Source: Enterococcus malodoratus ATCC 43197
GTDB lineage: Bacteria > Bacillota > Bacilli > Lactobacillales > Enterococcaceae
Direction: 5' to 3'
DNA: 64,000 nt
Assembly (NCBI RefSeq): GCF_000407185.1
Contig: NZ_KE136481.1
Location: forward strand, 1,526,136 to 1,590,135
A program made the translations under genes and the position numbers. This document shows, piece after piece, positions 36,103 to 45,590 of the stretch (positions are counted from its first letter, which is position 1; every line of letters begins with the position of its first letter). The notes beneath the pieces were generated by a model. The model did not search any database. It was not told the DNA's origin and saw only the letters and a program-made list of their open reading frames with translations.

Positions 36103-37521
36103 ATGGAAAAACAAAAAATACTTAGCAAAGAAATAATTATTTTAGGACTGTTTTCTTTTATTACTGCTTTATCCGGTGAAAGTACCAATTTGGCATTGCC
36201 AACAATCAGCCGGGCTTTATTGATTTCTAATAACCAAGCGACTTGGATCGTACAAATCGGTTTGATCACCACAACTATTTTACTGGTAGCCTTTGGTCAT
36301 CTGGGCGATCTTATTTCTAAAGAGTTTATTTTTCTTTTAGGCGGTGTATCATTTACCGTGGGCTCACTAATCAATGGGTTCGCTCCTAATTTTCTGATCC
36401 TCTTAATTGGTCGTGTTGTTCAAGCCATCGGATCTGCCATGATTATGGCCAACTCACTCGGAATCACAACAGAATACTCAACGCCTAAAACTCGTGGAAC
36501 GACGATGTCGATAATCTCAATGTTCATTTCCGTTGGTTCCATTTCAGGGCCGGCTTTAGGCGGCGTTGTTTTATCCGCTGTTTCTTGGCGCTGGATTTAT
36601 TTGATTAATGTACCTATCGGATTACTATTCAGTATTATCGGATATAAAGTTTTTCCACTTCCAAAACTGTCTAAAGCTACCGTTGAAGGCCCCTTAAAAG
36701 AAGCAAATTGGTTAGGACAAGGACTCTTTTCCATCGGAATCATCAGCTTATCACTTTCCAGTCTGTTCTTTCAGAGTACACATGGACGGCTCTTAGTAGG
36801 AATGATCGCCTTTTTCGGCGGAACGGCACTAACTATTTATTCTTTTATCCAAGATGATCATAGTAAGAATCCTTGGATCTCACCAAGTGTCTTAAGGAAT
36901 AAACACTTCATGCTTTCCATGTTTGCCCTATTCTTAGCAATGCTTACCAATGTGGCGTCCAATATCTTACTGCCCTTTTATCTTCAAAGCTTTAATGGGA
37001 TCAGTCCACTGATTAGTGGGCTAGTCATGATTCTGCAGTCTGCAATAATGTTGATAATTTCTCCCATTGCTGGTCGTCTCTCAGACCGTATCGGTTCAAG
37101 CAAATTAATAATTATCGGGACACTGGTCCTGATTGCTTCACAAATTGGTTATACATTTTATCCACTGCATTTTAGCTGGCCACTAGTATTATTTCCGATT
37201 ATTTTGAATGGTATCGGGATGGGAAGCTTTTTATCACCAAATAATTCGATGGCGATGTCTTTTGTTGAAAAAGAATTTACTGGTGTCGCTGGTTCATTGA
37301 CTTCTTTTTTTAGAACAATCGGAATGAGCTTAGGAATCAGTATCTCATCTGCGGTTCTGTTCGGTCAGCTGCCTAATGTGCGCTATATCACACCAAAGTT
37401 AGGGATGGATTTTATTCGTGCCTTTCATAATATCTTTTGGATAATGGCCTTTCTAGCAGTTATTTGTTTACTATTGTCCATTTACGCTATTATAAACGGC
37501 TCAAAAAAGACTGTTTCCTAA
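36103..37521 (+). CDS. MFS drug/proton antiporter, DHA2 (EmrB/QacA) type
   Basis: The 472-aa protein has 14 hydrophobic segments and DHA2 motifs: STNLALPTISRAL, GHLGDLISKE (motif A-like), GRVVQAIGSAMIMANSLG and SVGSISGPALGGVV (motif C). It probably exports a toxic compound. The AGGAGGG box fixes the start at 36103. A weak cre-like palindrome (AAACGTTT) lies near 36020. The terminator at 37544-37575 closes the unit. Confidence 0.9.
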   Translation: MEKQKILSKEIIILGLFSFITALSGESTNLALPTISRALLISNNQATWIVQIGLITTTILLVAFGHLGDLISKEFIFLLGGVSFTVGSLINGFAPNFLILLIGRVVQAIGSAMIMANSLGITTEYSTPKTRGTTMSIISMFISVGSISGPALGGVVLSAVSWRWIYLINVPIGLLFSIIGYKVFPLPKLSKATVEGPLKEANWLGQGLFSIGIISLSLSSLFFQSTHGRLLVGMIAFFGGTALTIYSFIQDDHSKNPWISPSVLRNKHFMLSMFALFLAMLTNVASNILLPFYLQSFNGISPLISGLVMILQSAIMLIISPIAGRLSDRIGSSKLIIIGTLVLIASQIGYTFYPLHFSWPLVLFPIILNGIGMGSFLSPNNSMAMSFVEKEFTGVAGSLTSFFRTIGMSLGISISSAVLFGQLPNVRYITPKLGMDFIRAFHNIFWIMAFLAVICLLLSIYAIINGSKKTVS

Positions 37522-37543
37522 AAGATCTTTCTTTATAGCAAAA

Positions 37544-37575
37544 AAACGAGTTTCCGAAGATTCGGAAACTCGTTT
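37544..37575. terminator. bidirectional terminator between the MFS and hydrolase genes
   Basis: AAACGAGTTTCCGAA and its exact complement form a 15-bp stem with a two-base loop, flanked by A- and T-runs, between convergent genes. Confidence 0.92.
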
Positions 37576-37587
37576 CTATTTTATTTC

Positions 37588-38940
37588 TTATGGGTGAATA
37601 TATTGTAACCCAGCTGCACTCAATGTTGCAGTGTTTGGTCCAGTTGGTGATGGGAAGCCCATACCACCTTGAGTAATAGTGATTGTGTTGTCTGAAGCAT
37701 TGTATGATTGAACATACGCTACGTGTCCATAGGAGGGATCCGCATTCCATGTTCCAACTGATTGACCTTGGCCAAAGACAACGATCGAACCAGGAGTTGG
37801 TGTGCCGTCTACTTGGAAACCATCAGCTGCTGCTGAAGCTCCCCATTGGCAACCATTCCCCCAATAAGTTCCAGCCCAAGGTGCAACATTTTTCACATAC
37901 CAAGTACATTGACCTACTGCGTACATATTACCTGAACCAGTGTGGTCAGTTTTTCCACCTGTTGGTGTTGGTACAGGTGTTGGCGCCGGAGTTTCATTAT
38001 TGTCAGTCGTAGTCGTTTCTGTTTTTGATTCTGTTGTTGAAGAAGATGAAGTTGAACTTTCTTCACTGGCACTTGATGATGCTTCAGTAGAAGATGCTGT
38101 TGAGCTTTCAGTAGCTGCTTTCGCTTGTTCTTCTTGTGCTTTTGCAGCTTTCGCTTGAGAATCTTCAAAAGCTTTTTGCGCTTTTGCAGCTTCCTTCGCT
38201 TGACGTTCTTGCTCAGCTTTTTGTGCTTTCGCAGCTTCTTGCTGTTCTTTCAAGACACGTGCTTGTTCTGCTTTCGCTTCTTCTTGTTGTTTCTTCAATT
38301 TAGATTTATCTTGTTCAGCAGTTGCTTGTTCTGCAGCATAATTTGCTTTCACAACGTTTAGCTCTGCTTGCTTATTCGCAATTTCATTCTTTTGTGTTTC
38401 TAACTCTTTTTGGTTTGCTTGGATTTCAGCAACCTTTGTTTCATTAGCTTTAACTTTTTCTTCAACCGCTTTTTCATCGGCTTTTTGTTGTTCCATCAAA
38501 GATTTATTCGCTTTTACAATAGTTGACATCGCTTGTACACGACCAACCACATCTGATAATGAATCAGCTTCTAAAACAGCTGAAACATAATTAGTTGCTT
38601 GACCTTTTACTTGAGTATCACGCGCTTGATTTTTAATCACTTCGTTACGTTTTGCGATACGCACTTTCAATGTAGCAATTTTATCTTGCAACTTCATTGT
38701 ATCTTTATTTAATTGATCTTGCTTCGCTTCTAAGTCTTTAACTTTTCCACTAACCGTTGCAATCTCACTTGTTAATCCGTCAATTTGTGTTTGAACATCC
38801 GATTGTTTACCTTGTAGGTCACTGATCTTTTGATCTTTTTCTTGGATTTGCTGATCATAATTATCTGCTAAAGCAATACTCGGTACTGCTGATACAGCGA
38901 TTGTACAAACTAACAATGCTGCTAATATACTTTTTTTCAC
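37588..38940 (-). CDS. secreted PcsB/SagA-like peptidoglycan hydrolase with CHAP domain
   Basis: The 450-aa protein has a signal peptide (cleavage near ALADNYD), a long coiled-coil region (about 28-270) rich in Lys, Gln and Glu, a Ser/Thr/Pro-rich linker and a C-terminal CHAP domain (about 330-450) with GQCTWYVKNVAPWAG (catalytic cysteine) and PSYGHVAYVQSYN (histidine). The layout matches PcsB and enterococcal secreted antigens, which split septal peptidoglycan. FtsX-type activation through the coiled coil is known for PcsB. It is transcribed alone and a WalR-like box lies upstream. Confidence 0.92.
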   Translation of the reverse strand: MKKSILAALLVCTIAVSAVPSIALADNYDQQIQEKDQKISDLQGKQSDVQTQIDGLTSEIATVSGKVKDLEAKQDQLNKDTMKLQDKIATLKVRIAKRNEVIKNQARDTQVKGQATNYVSAVLEADSLSDVVGRVQAMSTIVKANKSLMEQQKADEKAVEEKVKANETKVAEIQANQKELETQKNEIANKQAELNVVKANYAAEQATAEQDKSKLKKQQEEAKAEQARVLKEQQEAAKAQKAEQERQAKEAAKAQKAFEDSQAKAAKAQEEQAKAATESSTASSTEASSSASEESSTSSSSTTESKTETTTTDNNETPAPTPVPTPTGGKTDHTGSGNMYAVGQCTWYVKNVAPWAGTYWGNGCQWGASAAADGFQVDGTPTPGSIVVFGQGQSVGTWNADPSYGHVAYVQSYNASDNTITITQGGMGFPSPTGPNTATLSAAGLQYIHP

Positions 38941-39290
38941 TAATTATTCCTCCGGCTATTATGTTGATTTAAATGATAGATCGCATAACGTCAGAAGTAA
39001 TTCTAACACAGTGATATATCATGCAGATAAAAAGAATGTTACAAATACATTTCAATATTATTTTTTAAATTATTGAAATACGATCGATATTTCCTCCATA
39101 TTGCCGCCATTTAAGTGTTTTACAGAAAAAATACCCATTTTTTCATCCTTCATGACCGATTGAAAAAAGTGAAAAATAAATTTAAAGATAAACCTGTCAA
39201 CGAACAGTCACAGCTCTCTTAAAGCATTATTCTTTGGCTCGTTGTCCCTTTCGTCTAAAATAATTATAAAAGACAGAAGGAGGAAACACT
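38941..39290. other. intergenic region between the hydrolase and zinc-peptidase genes, with WalR-like box
   Basis: The gap is AT-rich and separates divergent genes. On the minus strand TGAAATGTATTTGTAAC at 39038-39054 matches the WalR box TGTWAH-N5-TGTWAH with one mismatch, about 100 bases before the hydrolase start. WalR controls such hydrolases in related species. No gene was seen. Confidence 0.35.
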
Positions 39291-40187
39291 ATGCGTTGGC
39301 GAGGAGATCGGCAAAGTTCAAATGTAGAAGATCGTTCAGGCAGTGGCGGGCGACCTGCGGGTAAAATAGCGGCCGGTGGTGGAATCGGTGTATTTTTAAT
39401 TGCTATTCTTGTTTTTTTCATTTCCGGGGGAGATTTAAGTACGGTCACGGATACTCTGGGTGGTGACATCACACCAGCAACTTATGAAACAGAAAATGTT
39501 TCAACTAAAGAATATACCGATCAAAAAGAATTTGCGGCGGTCGTTTTTGCTCACTTGGAGGATTATTGGAATGGCGAATTCGATCAGCTTAATGAGTCAT
39601 ATCAAAATCCTAAACTTGTCCTTTTCACAGATAGTGTCAGCTCCGCTTGTGGTCAGGCCAGTTCACAAGTCGGACCTTTTTACTGTCCAGCAGATCAAAA
39701 CGTATACTTAGATTTGAGCTTTGCAGATGAATTGTCCAGCAAATATGGCGCAACAGGTGATTATGCAATGGCGTACGTTATTGCTCATGAGGTTGGTCAC
39801 CATGTGCAAAATGAACTGGGAATCTCAGCTCAATTAGATAAAATTCGAAAACGAGTTTCAGAGACCGAATACAATAAGTACAGTGTTCGTTTAGAATTGC
39901 AAGCCGATTATTTGGCCGGATGTTTTTCTAAATATCTAGCTGGCGAGACCTATCAGGGACAGCCGATTTTGGAGGAAGGCGACATCGATGAGGCTATCAC
40001 TGCGGCAAATGCGATCGGAGACGATACACTGCAAAAAGAGTATCAAGGCTATGTTGTCCCTGATAGCTTTACTCATGGTACTAGTCAGCAGCGAATCGAC
40101 TGGTTCAAACGCGGTTTTAAATATGGGGACTTAGATCATGGAAATACCTTTAATGAAAAAAATTTAGATTTATCTGTTGCAGCATAA
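39291..40187 (+). CDS. YpfJ-type membrane-anchored neutral zinc metallopeptidase
   Basis: The 298-aa protein has a basic start MRWRGDRQSSNVEDRSG, one membrane helix (IGVFLIAILVFFISGG, about residues 33-48) and an outer zincin domain with VIAHEVGHHVQN, where HExxH supplies zinc ligands, followed by LELQADYLAGCF. This fits the YpfJ (UPF0042-unrelated, zinc peptidase) family. The substrate is unknown. An AGGAGG box precedes the ATG; a strong terminator follows. Confidence 0.9.
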   Translation: MRWRGDRQSSNVEDRSGSGGRPAGKIAAGGGIGVFLIAILVFFISGGDLSTVTDTLGGDITPATYETENVSTKEYTDQKEFAAVVFAHLEDYWNGEFDQLNESYQNPKLVLFTDSVSSACGQASSQVGPFYCPADQNVYLDLSFADELSSKYGATGDYAMAYVIAHEVGHHVQNELGISAQLDKIRKRVSETEYNKYSVRLELQADYLAGCFSKYLAGETYQGQPILEEGDIDEAITAANAIGDDTLQKEYQGYVVPDSFTHGTSQQRIDWFKRGFKYGDLDHGNTFNEKNLDLSVAA

Positions 40188-40193
40188 AAAAGG

Positions 40194-40234
40194 GAACCGC
40201 AGACTTGGACAAACACGTCCCAAGTCTGCGGTTC
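40194..40234. terminator. bidirectional terminator between the zinc peptidase and WxL operon
   Basis: GAACCGCAGACTTGG and CCAAGTCTGCGGTTC form a perfect 15-bp stem with an 11-base loop between convergent genes, followed by a T-rich stretch. Confidence 0.9.
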
Positions 40235-40246
40235 TTTGTTTATGAG

Positions 40247-41278
40247 TTACATTTTTTCTTTATCCTTTTTCCGCTTCGCTAAGATAAGCCAAATTATTCC
40301 CAGCAAAATGACTGCTAATAAAATTCCAATCACGATAAAGACCCAAGTCGGCAAGCTATCTTCAGTTGCTGCATCAATAGTCGCAGCATTGACTTCCTTC
40401 GCTTGTTTATTTGAGATAGTAAATTTCCGATCAAATACCCAAACATTGTTTTTAGCATCAGATACTTTTAAATGCAGGCTGTAGTCCCCTGCTTCTAATC
40501 TCTTTTTCTCCCAATCGATTGCGAAACGATACCGGGAATTTGGAGCCATCTGCATATCTTTGTCGTAAGAAACCGTGCGAACCACTTTGTTTGTGGCTGA
40601 ATTTTTGACAGTTGCTTCATATTTTAAATGTCCATATGCATCCATCGTTGGATTTTCCAACACAGCCGCAATACTTGTTTTGCCGAAACTTTCAGCGGGT
40701 TCCACTTTTTTCAGCTTTAATTGACGATGAACCTCTGTATCTGATTCGGTCAATTTCAAACCTAATAGATAGCCGTAATTATTGGAAATACCCGATTTAG
40801 TCTCTTCGCTGTCCTTAACAACTTGAATCGCTGATAAAATTTGACCATCATATTTTTCATCTGGCATCGTTAAAGTAATTGGTACTTCTCTGCTGCTGTT
40901 TTTGGCAACGTCAACTTTACTATCGGTTTTAGCTATAGTATTGATTTTATAAGGATAATTATTTTCTTGTGCTTTCTTCGACTCGCTATAATCGATAAAG
41001 CCTTGATCACTCGTATACGCTTGATTAATATTGATTTGGTATTTTGAATCTTGATTCGACGTGTTATTGATCATAATAGAAACCGTTTGTTTTTGTCCCG
41101 GAGTCATTCTCAGATCAAAAAAACTTTTCGTCTTATCTCCTTGGTTTTCAGGAATGACCGCTTGGATATTGTAGCCAACCTCTCCACTAGTATCTGCCGC
41201 ATAAGATACCAATGGAAATAAAATGGGGGAAGCCAAGAAAATAAGCCCTGCTAATCGAATCGTTGTTTTTTTGAACAT
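40247..41278 (-). CDS. DUF916/DUF3324 WxL-interacting membrane protein
   Basis: The 343-aa protein has a signal peptide (LVSYAADTSG), a DUF916 domain (GYNIQAVIPENQGDKTKSFFDLRM..., residues about 35-155), a DUF3324 domain (about 160-290) and a C-terminal membrane helix (WVFIVIGILLAVILLGIIWLI) with a basic tail. In other enterococci such proteins bind WxL proteins and peptidoglycan. It is the last gene of the five-gene WxL operon. Confidence 0.92.
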   Translation of the reverse strand: MFKKTTIRLAGLIFLASPILFPLVSYAADTSGEVGYNIQAVIPENQGDKTKSFFDLRMTPGQKQTVSIMINNTSNQDSKYQININQAYTSDQGFIDYSESKKAQENNYPYKINTIAKTDSKVDVAKNSSREVPITLTMPDEKYDGQILSAIQVVKDSEETKSGISNNYGYLLGLKLTESDTEVHRQLKLKKVEPAESFGKTSIAAVLENPTMDAYGHLKYEATVKNSATNKVVRTVSYDKDMQMAPNSRYRFAIDWEKKRLEAGDYSLHLKVSDAKNNVWVFDRKFTISNKQAKEVNAATIDAATEDSLPTWVFIVIGILLAVILLGIIWLILAKRKKDKEKM

Positions 41279-41321
41279 CTACCTTATCTCCTTGTTAATG
41301 GAAGAACGGTCAGTACAGGTT

Positions 41322-41933
41322 TTATTTTGCGTCTGCCGTATTATACAATTGGTATTGAATCTTCCCATCTAACTGATCCCCAACTTTTAAAACTTTGTCC
41401 TTATCCGTAAATCCGATTGCAATAGCTGTAATAGGTGTTTTAACGACCCCAGTGTTATTCGCTTCTGTCTTGCTAGTTTGAGCTTTCGCTACTACGCCAT
41501 CAGCTCCAGTTGCAGAGATTTCTTTATCATTAATTTTGAACGAATCAACAGTGAAGTCTTTCGCATCAGAACGAGTGATTTTATTATTTAAGACTGCCGC
41601 TTTTACAGACCATTCACGATCAATTCGATCATTAAAGACATCCACTGTAGGGTCAGTGATTGTTCCGCTGCTGATTGTATATTGATTATTTTGCAATTTA
41701 GATTCAAATGTATAGCCGCTTGGTACCTTTTCCAATGTCAGCATTTTTTGATCAGGTGCCGCTGGATTTAATGGGTCTGTTGGGTTTGTCGGATCTGAAT
41801 TGTCTTTGATCTTGACGATCGTTGTTGTTTCACCTTTTTGTCCTGCAACTTCGGCAGCCTGTACACCAGTACTTCCTACCGCTATTAATAGCGCACCTAA
41901 TACTAAAGAACCTAAGATTGTTGATTTTTTCAT
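41322..41933 (-). CDS. small WxL-domain surface protein
   Basis: The 203-aa protein has a signal peptide (VGSTGVQAAEVAG) and a short threonine/proline-rich stretch (NPTDPLNPAAPDQ), then a WxL-type domain covering the rest. The first motif is REWSV (W-S-V) and the distal one IQYQL, so the classical tryptophan of the second motif is replaced by tyrosine. WxL proteins attach non-covalently to peptidoglycan. The ATG at 41933 is chosen because the GAGGAG box abuts the one three codons earlier. Confidence 0.85.
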   Translation of the reverse strand: MKKSTILGSLVLGALLIAVGSTGVQAAEVAGQKGETTTIVKIKDNSDPTNPTDPLNPAAPDQKMLTLEKVPSGYTFESKLQNNQYTISSGTITDPTVDVFNDRIDREWSVKAAVLNNKITRSDAKDFTVDSFKINDKEISATGADGVVAKAQTSKTEANNTGVVKTPITAIAIGFTDKDKVLKVGDQLDGKIQYQLYNTADAK

Positions 41934-41986
41934 TTTACACATCTCCTCATACTTAAATAGTTATTTTATATTAATCAGCTTATTAG

Positions 41987-42550
41987 CTAATTAACCTCAG
42001 GGGTGTTTAGCAATAGAACCGTTTGCTTACCTGTAAATTTTCCTGCCGGAAGATTTCCTGGAATAGTCAAAGCTATTGCCTGTTTATCGACCCGATAAAG
42101 GTAATCAGAAGCTTCCGCGGAATGAGCAGTCACAAGTGTTCCTGTTTCATTCGCACCTACTGATACGGCATGTGGCATCGCAGTGATTTTACTCTCTTCG
42201 CCTAATGCACGTACAGTTCCTTTTCCTAGATTAATCGTTGCCGAATACTTTTTACCGTTAGAAAAATTCGTCAGCTGATAGAGTAATTTCCACGGTGTTG
42301 TTTTACTTTGCCTTAGATCCTTTACTTGAATCTCAAAATTTCCTGTGGCTTTAAGCGTCTGTCGTTTTGAAGATACATGAGCTGTCTCAAAGGTGGGGGC
42401 CCTCACCTTTACCAATCGAATTGGTGTTTCGATAATATTTATCGCAACCGGGGTCTCGACCTGTGCATGGGCAGCAACTTCAGCAGTGCAGAAAATCAGC
42501 AGAAAGCAACCTCCAGTTAATAGGAGAAAATTAATTTTTTTCCATTTCAT
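41987..42550 (-). CDS. WxL-domain surface protein
   Basis: The 187-aa protein has a signal peptide (EVAAHAQVETP) and a domain with TTPWKLLYQLTNF (a W-K-L motif) and a C-terminal LPAGKFTGKQTVLLLNTPE, corresponding to the distal motif though without tryptophan. It is likely a WxL protein lacking other domains. Its start overlaps the upstream gene by 20 bases, with an AAAGGAGGG box, so expression is coupled. Confidence 0.8.
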   Translation of the reverse strand: MKWKKINFLLLTGGCFLLIFCTAEVAAHAQVETPVAINIIETPIRLVKVRAPTFETAHVSSKRQTLKATGNFEIQVKDLRQSKTTPWKLLYQLTNFSNGKKYSATINLGKGTVRALGEESKITAMPHAVSVGANETGTLVTAHSAEASDYLYRVDKQAIALTIPGNLPAGKFTGKQTVLLLNTPEVN

Positions 42551-42908
42551 CGGACTCCCTCCTTTTACTCCATAAGATCAAAAAAGCGAGACCGACAAAT
42601 AATGTACCAATGAAGGAAAGAATCAGCAGCTTAGTATCATTCGTTCTAGGAAACATGCGCCACCTTTGGAAAATCGACTTCTTTTTATTAAGAGCATACT
42701 CACTAGAGGATGCTTCATTTTTTTGATTAGGATCTGATGGTGGTTGTTTATCCATAAAAGCGTTACCACCTTTTTCTTCAATCAAATGAAAAACCACTGT
42801 CTGTTCTTCAGAATCAAAGTTTGGTTGGTCTAAAGCAAAGGTTTTCGTTCCATTAAAGAAAAGAATCCCAAATAAAAGAACTAATAGTATTCCCTTTTTT
42901 TTATCCAT
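42531..42908 (-). CDS. small cell-wall-anchored protein with noncanonical sorting motif
   Basis: The 125-aa product (ATG at 42908, AGGAGG six bases upstream) has a signal peptide (FNGTKTFALDQ), a short outer region of about 60 aa, then FPRTNDTK, a hydrophobic helix (LLILSFIGTLFVGLAFLILW) and the basic tail SKRRESDEMEKN. Position and layout match the small LPxTG proteins of WxL operons, but the motif has F for L and N for G. Anchoring by sortase is thus uncertain; it may stay in the membrane. Confidence 0.75.
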   Translation of the reverse strand: MDKKKGILLVLLFGILFFNGTKTFALDQPNFDSEEQTVVFHLIEEKGGNAFMDKQPPSDPNQKNEASSSEYALNKKKSIFQRWRMFPRTNDTKLLILSFIGTLFVGLAFLILWSKRRESDEMEKN

Positions 42909-42918
42909 ATCCATCCTC

Positions 42919-45168
42919 CTACTCTGGTGATTCCGTATCGTAGAGATTCCAGTGAACAATGACCTTCCCGCTATAGTCGCCCACATGCATGTATTCTTTA
43001 CTTTGCAGCAGGACGCCTTCCGTCTCTCCCCATTCTTCGGAATAGACATAGTTATTAGCCGGAACATTGCTTGAATTCATCACTGTTAACGGCTTGTCAG
43101 TGATCGTCTGCTTCTCAGCCTCGTTTTTCCCTTGCCAGACCAGCTCAAATGGCATATTCGTTGAGGCTTTTGCAGTCACTCCCAGAGACCAGTTGTGATC
43201 CTTTTCTCTGCTATCCATAATACTCAAGCGCATCGTATTTCCACTATCGCGACTCAAGGTGCCTTTTGAATCCCCAGCCAGTCGGTTCGTCCATTTAAGT
43301 TCATTGGGCGCTGATTGAAAGATCAACTTTCCACTGACGATTATTTTTAAATTTAGTGTTGCAGCTTCTTTGACTTCCTTTGAATTACGATCCAGATGAT
43401 ACGCTTCGATAGTAAAATCATTTTCACCATAGGAAATCTTGTCTTTTGGAATTGTAAATGCAGCCTCTTGAAAATCCGTCGTTCCGCTTGTTGACACTTG
43501 AGATAGTTTTTGGATCATTTCACTGCCTTTTTTTAGATAAAATTGCAGCTTTTCGTTTTTGTCTGTATCACTCCAAAGAAACTTTCCTGGGTAATCCTGA
43601 GTAGTTTCCGATTTATCCAAACTAATCGATTTGTTTTGTTCCGTTGAATTTTGTTCCCACGCCAATTTCGTTGGAGAATCCATAAATACCCAAAAGGGAA
43701 CAGGATTGCTCGGAAATGATTTTGCAGTATTGTTTCCTATCTCAGTCGTATGGAACAAACTAGAAAAAACAGTCTTTGTAGTTTTCCCGCCAGCCTTTGT
43801 CTGAACAGTATATTGAAAATCAACGGTCTTGCCTGGGGCAATTTTTAAATCTGGAAAAACTAGTTGAACCTTCCCTGTAGCACTATCTACCGTTGCACTC
43901 CCGCTTACCGCTACATTGTCTGTTACTGCTTTAACCTCTGTTATCGGTTTTGCCAAATCAAACACCTCTGGATTGATCGTAGTTTCCCAGTTGTTGACGG
44001 CCAATGATGTTTCCCCAGCTTTTAGCGAGAAAGAACTTTTCAACGTAACTTGATCTCCATATTCCGCCGCCGGCATATTTTGTTGGTATTCTTCACTATT
44101 ATTCGTATCAACAATTGAAGCCGCGTTATCGATCACATCATTTTTCACACCCGCATCTAGATCAACCGGTACTTGTGTGAAAACAAATTTCACCTGACCG
44201 TTGGCCGCGCCGTTTGAACCAGTAAATCCCCAATAGGCCTTATTTGCATTAGCAGACAATTTTAGTTCAGAACTTAAGTCTGCCCAAGGAATCGAAAACG
44301 TCTGAGTTTTTACCCCAGTTAGAGGATTCAACAGATAGTAAGTAAAAGAAGAGGTTGCTTTATCAAAGTCATACCGAAACTCATACCATGTTCCATCCTG
44401 AATGTTATCGCCAACAACTCCATTTAGGACTTGCGGATTATAATGATGGATTTTAGCAACTGCTCCTGTGCCAATAATTCCCTGCCAATTTGATCCAACA
44501 GGGGTGTAGCCCTTTGCTAAATTCCCTGGAAAGCTGTAAGCGATGTGGGGAACCTTTGGAAAATCAGCATCATACATTGAACCGCCATTATTGTTCGCAT
44601 ATAAATCAAATTCAATTGCGATCGAATTCTTAATAGCAAAACTTTCTGGCGTAGTTACATTCCAAAATGCACCATAAGAACCAGATCCGCCATACACACC
44701 TAAGTTCTGTCCATCCGTATTCGCCAACGCGTTCGTAATAGCCGTCGTTTTTTTGTCATCATTTTGCATAACAAAAGCGAAACCATCCGCTTGAGAAGTA
44801 CCAAAATTGACATACTCACGACCGTTAAAGCTTTTAGAAAAATCCATTTTGTATTTGTCATCCGCCCAAATAGAGACAGCATTCTGACTTCCAGACAATA
44901 CAACCTCCGAGAACGGGACCCCGTTATTTTGATCGCTTGGTCCAAGCACTACACCAGTATTCCCACCACTGCCGCCAGGCTTCATCTTGATATTCGGCGG
45001 TGCAAAAATTCCGTCCACCACGATCGCACCTTTAGGGACCGATGGGTTTCCAGTAACAGCTTGAACAGTGAGCACATGTGTAGAAAAAGCAATGGTTAAC
45101 GCGATGAAAGTTAGTAAGCCAAAAAAATTTAGTTTCCAATCCTTTTCCTTAAAAAAATCCCCTCGCAC
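42919..45168 (-). CDS. large WxL protein with L-type lectin-like domain
   Basis: The 749-aa protein starts at a GTG with an AAAGGAG box. It has a signal peptide (HVLTVQAVTGN), a beta-rich legume-lectin-like domain (about 70-300, with SQADGFAFVMQND and IAIEFDLYANNNGG, typical calcium/carbohydrate-site surroundings), Ig-like middle domains and a C-terminal WxL domain with DHNWSLGVTAKAS and VIVHWNLYDTE. It heads the WxL operon and may bind glycans at the surface. No covalent sorting signal is present. Confidence 0.87.
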   Translation of the reverse strand: MRGDFFKEKDWKLNFFGLLTFIALTIAFSTHVLTVQAVTGNPSVPKGAIVVDGIFAPPNIKMKPGGSGGNTGVVLGPSDQNNGVPFSEVVLSGSQNAVSIWADDKYKMDFSKSFNGREYVNFGTSQADGFAFVMQNDDKKTTAITNALANTDGQNLGVYGGSGSYGAFWNVTTPESFAIKNSIAIEFDLYANNNGGSMYDADFPKVPHIAYSFPGNLAKGYTPVGSNWQGIIGTGAVAKIHHYNPQVLNGVVGDNIQDGTWYEFRYDFDKATSSFTYYLLNPLTGVKTQTFSIPWADLSSELKLSANANKAYWGFTGSNGAANGQVKFVFTQVPVDLDAGVKNDVIDNAASIVDTNNSEEYQQNMPAAEYGDQVTLKSSFSLKAGETSLAVNNWETTINPEVFDLAKPITEVKAVTDNVAVSGSATVDSATGKVQLVFPDLKIAPGKTVDFQYTVQTKAGGKTTKTVFSSLFHTTEIGNNTAKSFPSNPVPFWVFMDSPTKLAWEQNSTEQNKSISLDKSETTQDYPGKFLWSDTDKNEKLQFYLKKGSEMIQKLSQVSTSGTTDFQEAAFTIPKDKISYGENDFTIEAYHLDRNSKEVKEAATLNLKIIVSGKLIFQSAPNELKWTNRLAGDSKGTLSRDSGNTMRLSIMDSREKDHNWSLGVTAKASTNMPFELVWQGKNEAEKQTITDKPLTVMNSSNVPANNYVYSEEWGETEGVLLQSKEYMHVGDYSGKVIVHWNLYDTESPE

Positions 45169-45589
45169 TCAGAACACTCCTTTTCGGTTTTATATGCCAT
45201 AAAATAATAAAAACAAAATAACCATATCAATAAGCTTATATATAATGATTAAAAGGAAATAATGACTATAATTTAGTTTCCTTACTAATAATAACAGATG
45301 GATTGTTATTTTAGTAACGATTAATCTTTTGTTATTTTCTAGTCATTAAATATAAAAAAATTACTTATAAAAGCGGATTAAACTCATTTTTATCCTTTCC
45401 ATCTACTGCTTTTACTTTTTCAATTATGTTAAAAAATCGTTATTCGCTAAAACAATATCAATACTGTAAAAACTCATGTGAGAGAATACGCTTACTATAA
45501 ATAAGTGGTATATTTAATGTTATTGACGAATATATTTTTTTATAATAACAAAAAAAGAAGTCGTATCTTCTAACTGAGATACAACTTCT
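45169..45589. other. AT-rich intergenic region before the WxL operon
   Basis: This 420-base gap lies between the lectin/WxL operon start and the CdaR-type gene. It holds the terminator of the latter at its right edge and very AT-rich sequence. No clear promoter could be fixed by eye and no gene was seen. Confidence 0.4.
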
Positions 45590-45590
45590 T
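45555..45590 (-). terminator. intrinsic terminator of the CdaR-type gene
   Basis: AAGAAGTCGTATCT and AGATACAACTTCTT form a 14-position stem with one mismatch and an eight-base loop, followed by a T-run on the minus strand. Confidence 0.85.

Noticed and set aside
37914-38361. Several open frames on both strands across the hydrolase gene
   Set aside because: They arise from the low-complexity Ala/Lys/Glu/Ser-rich coding sequence of the hydrolase and have no starts with ribosome sites.
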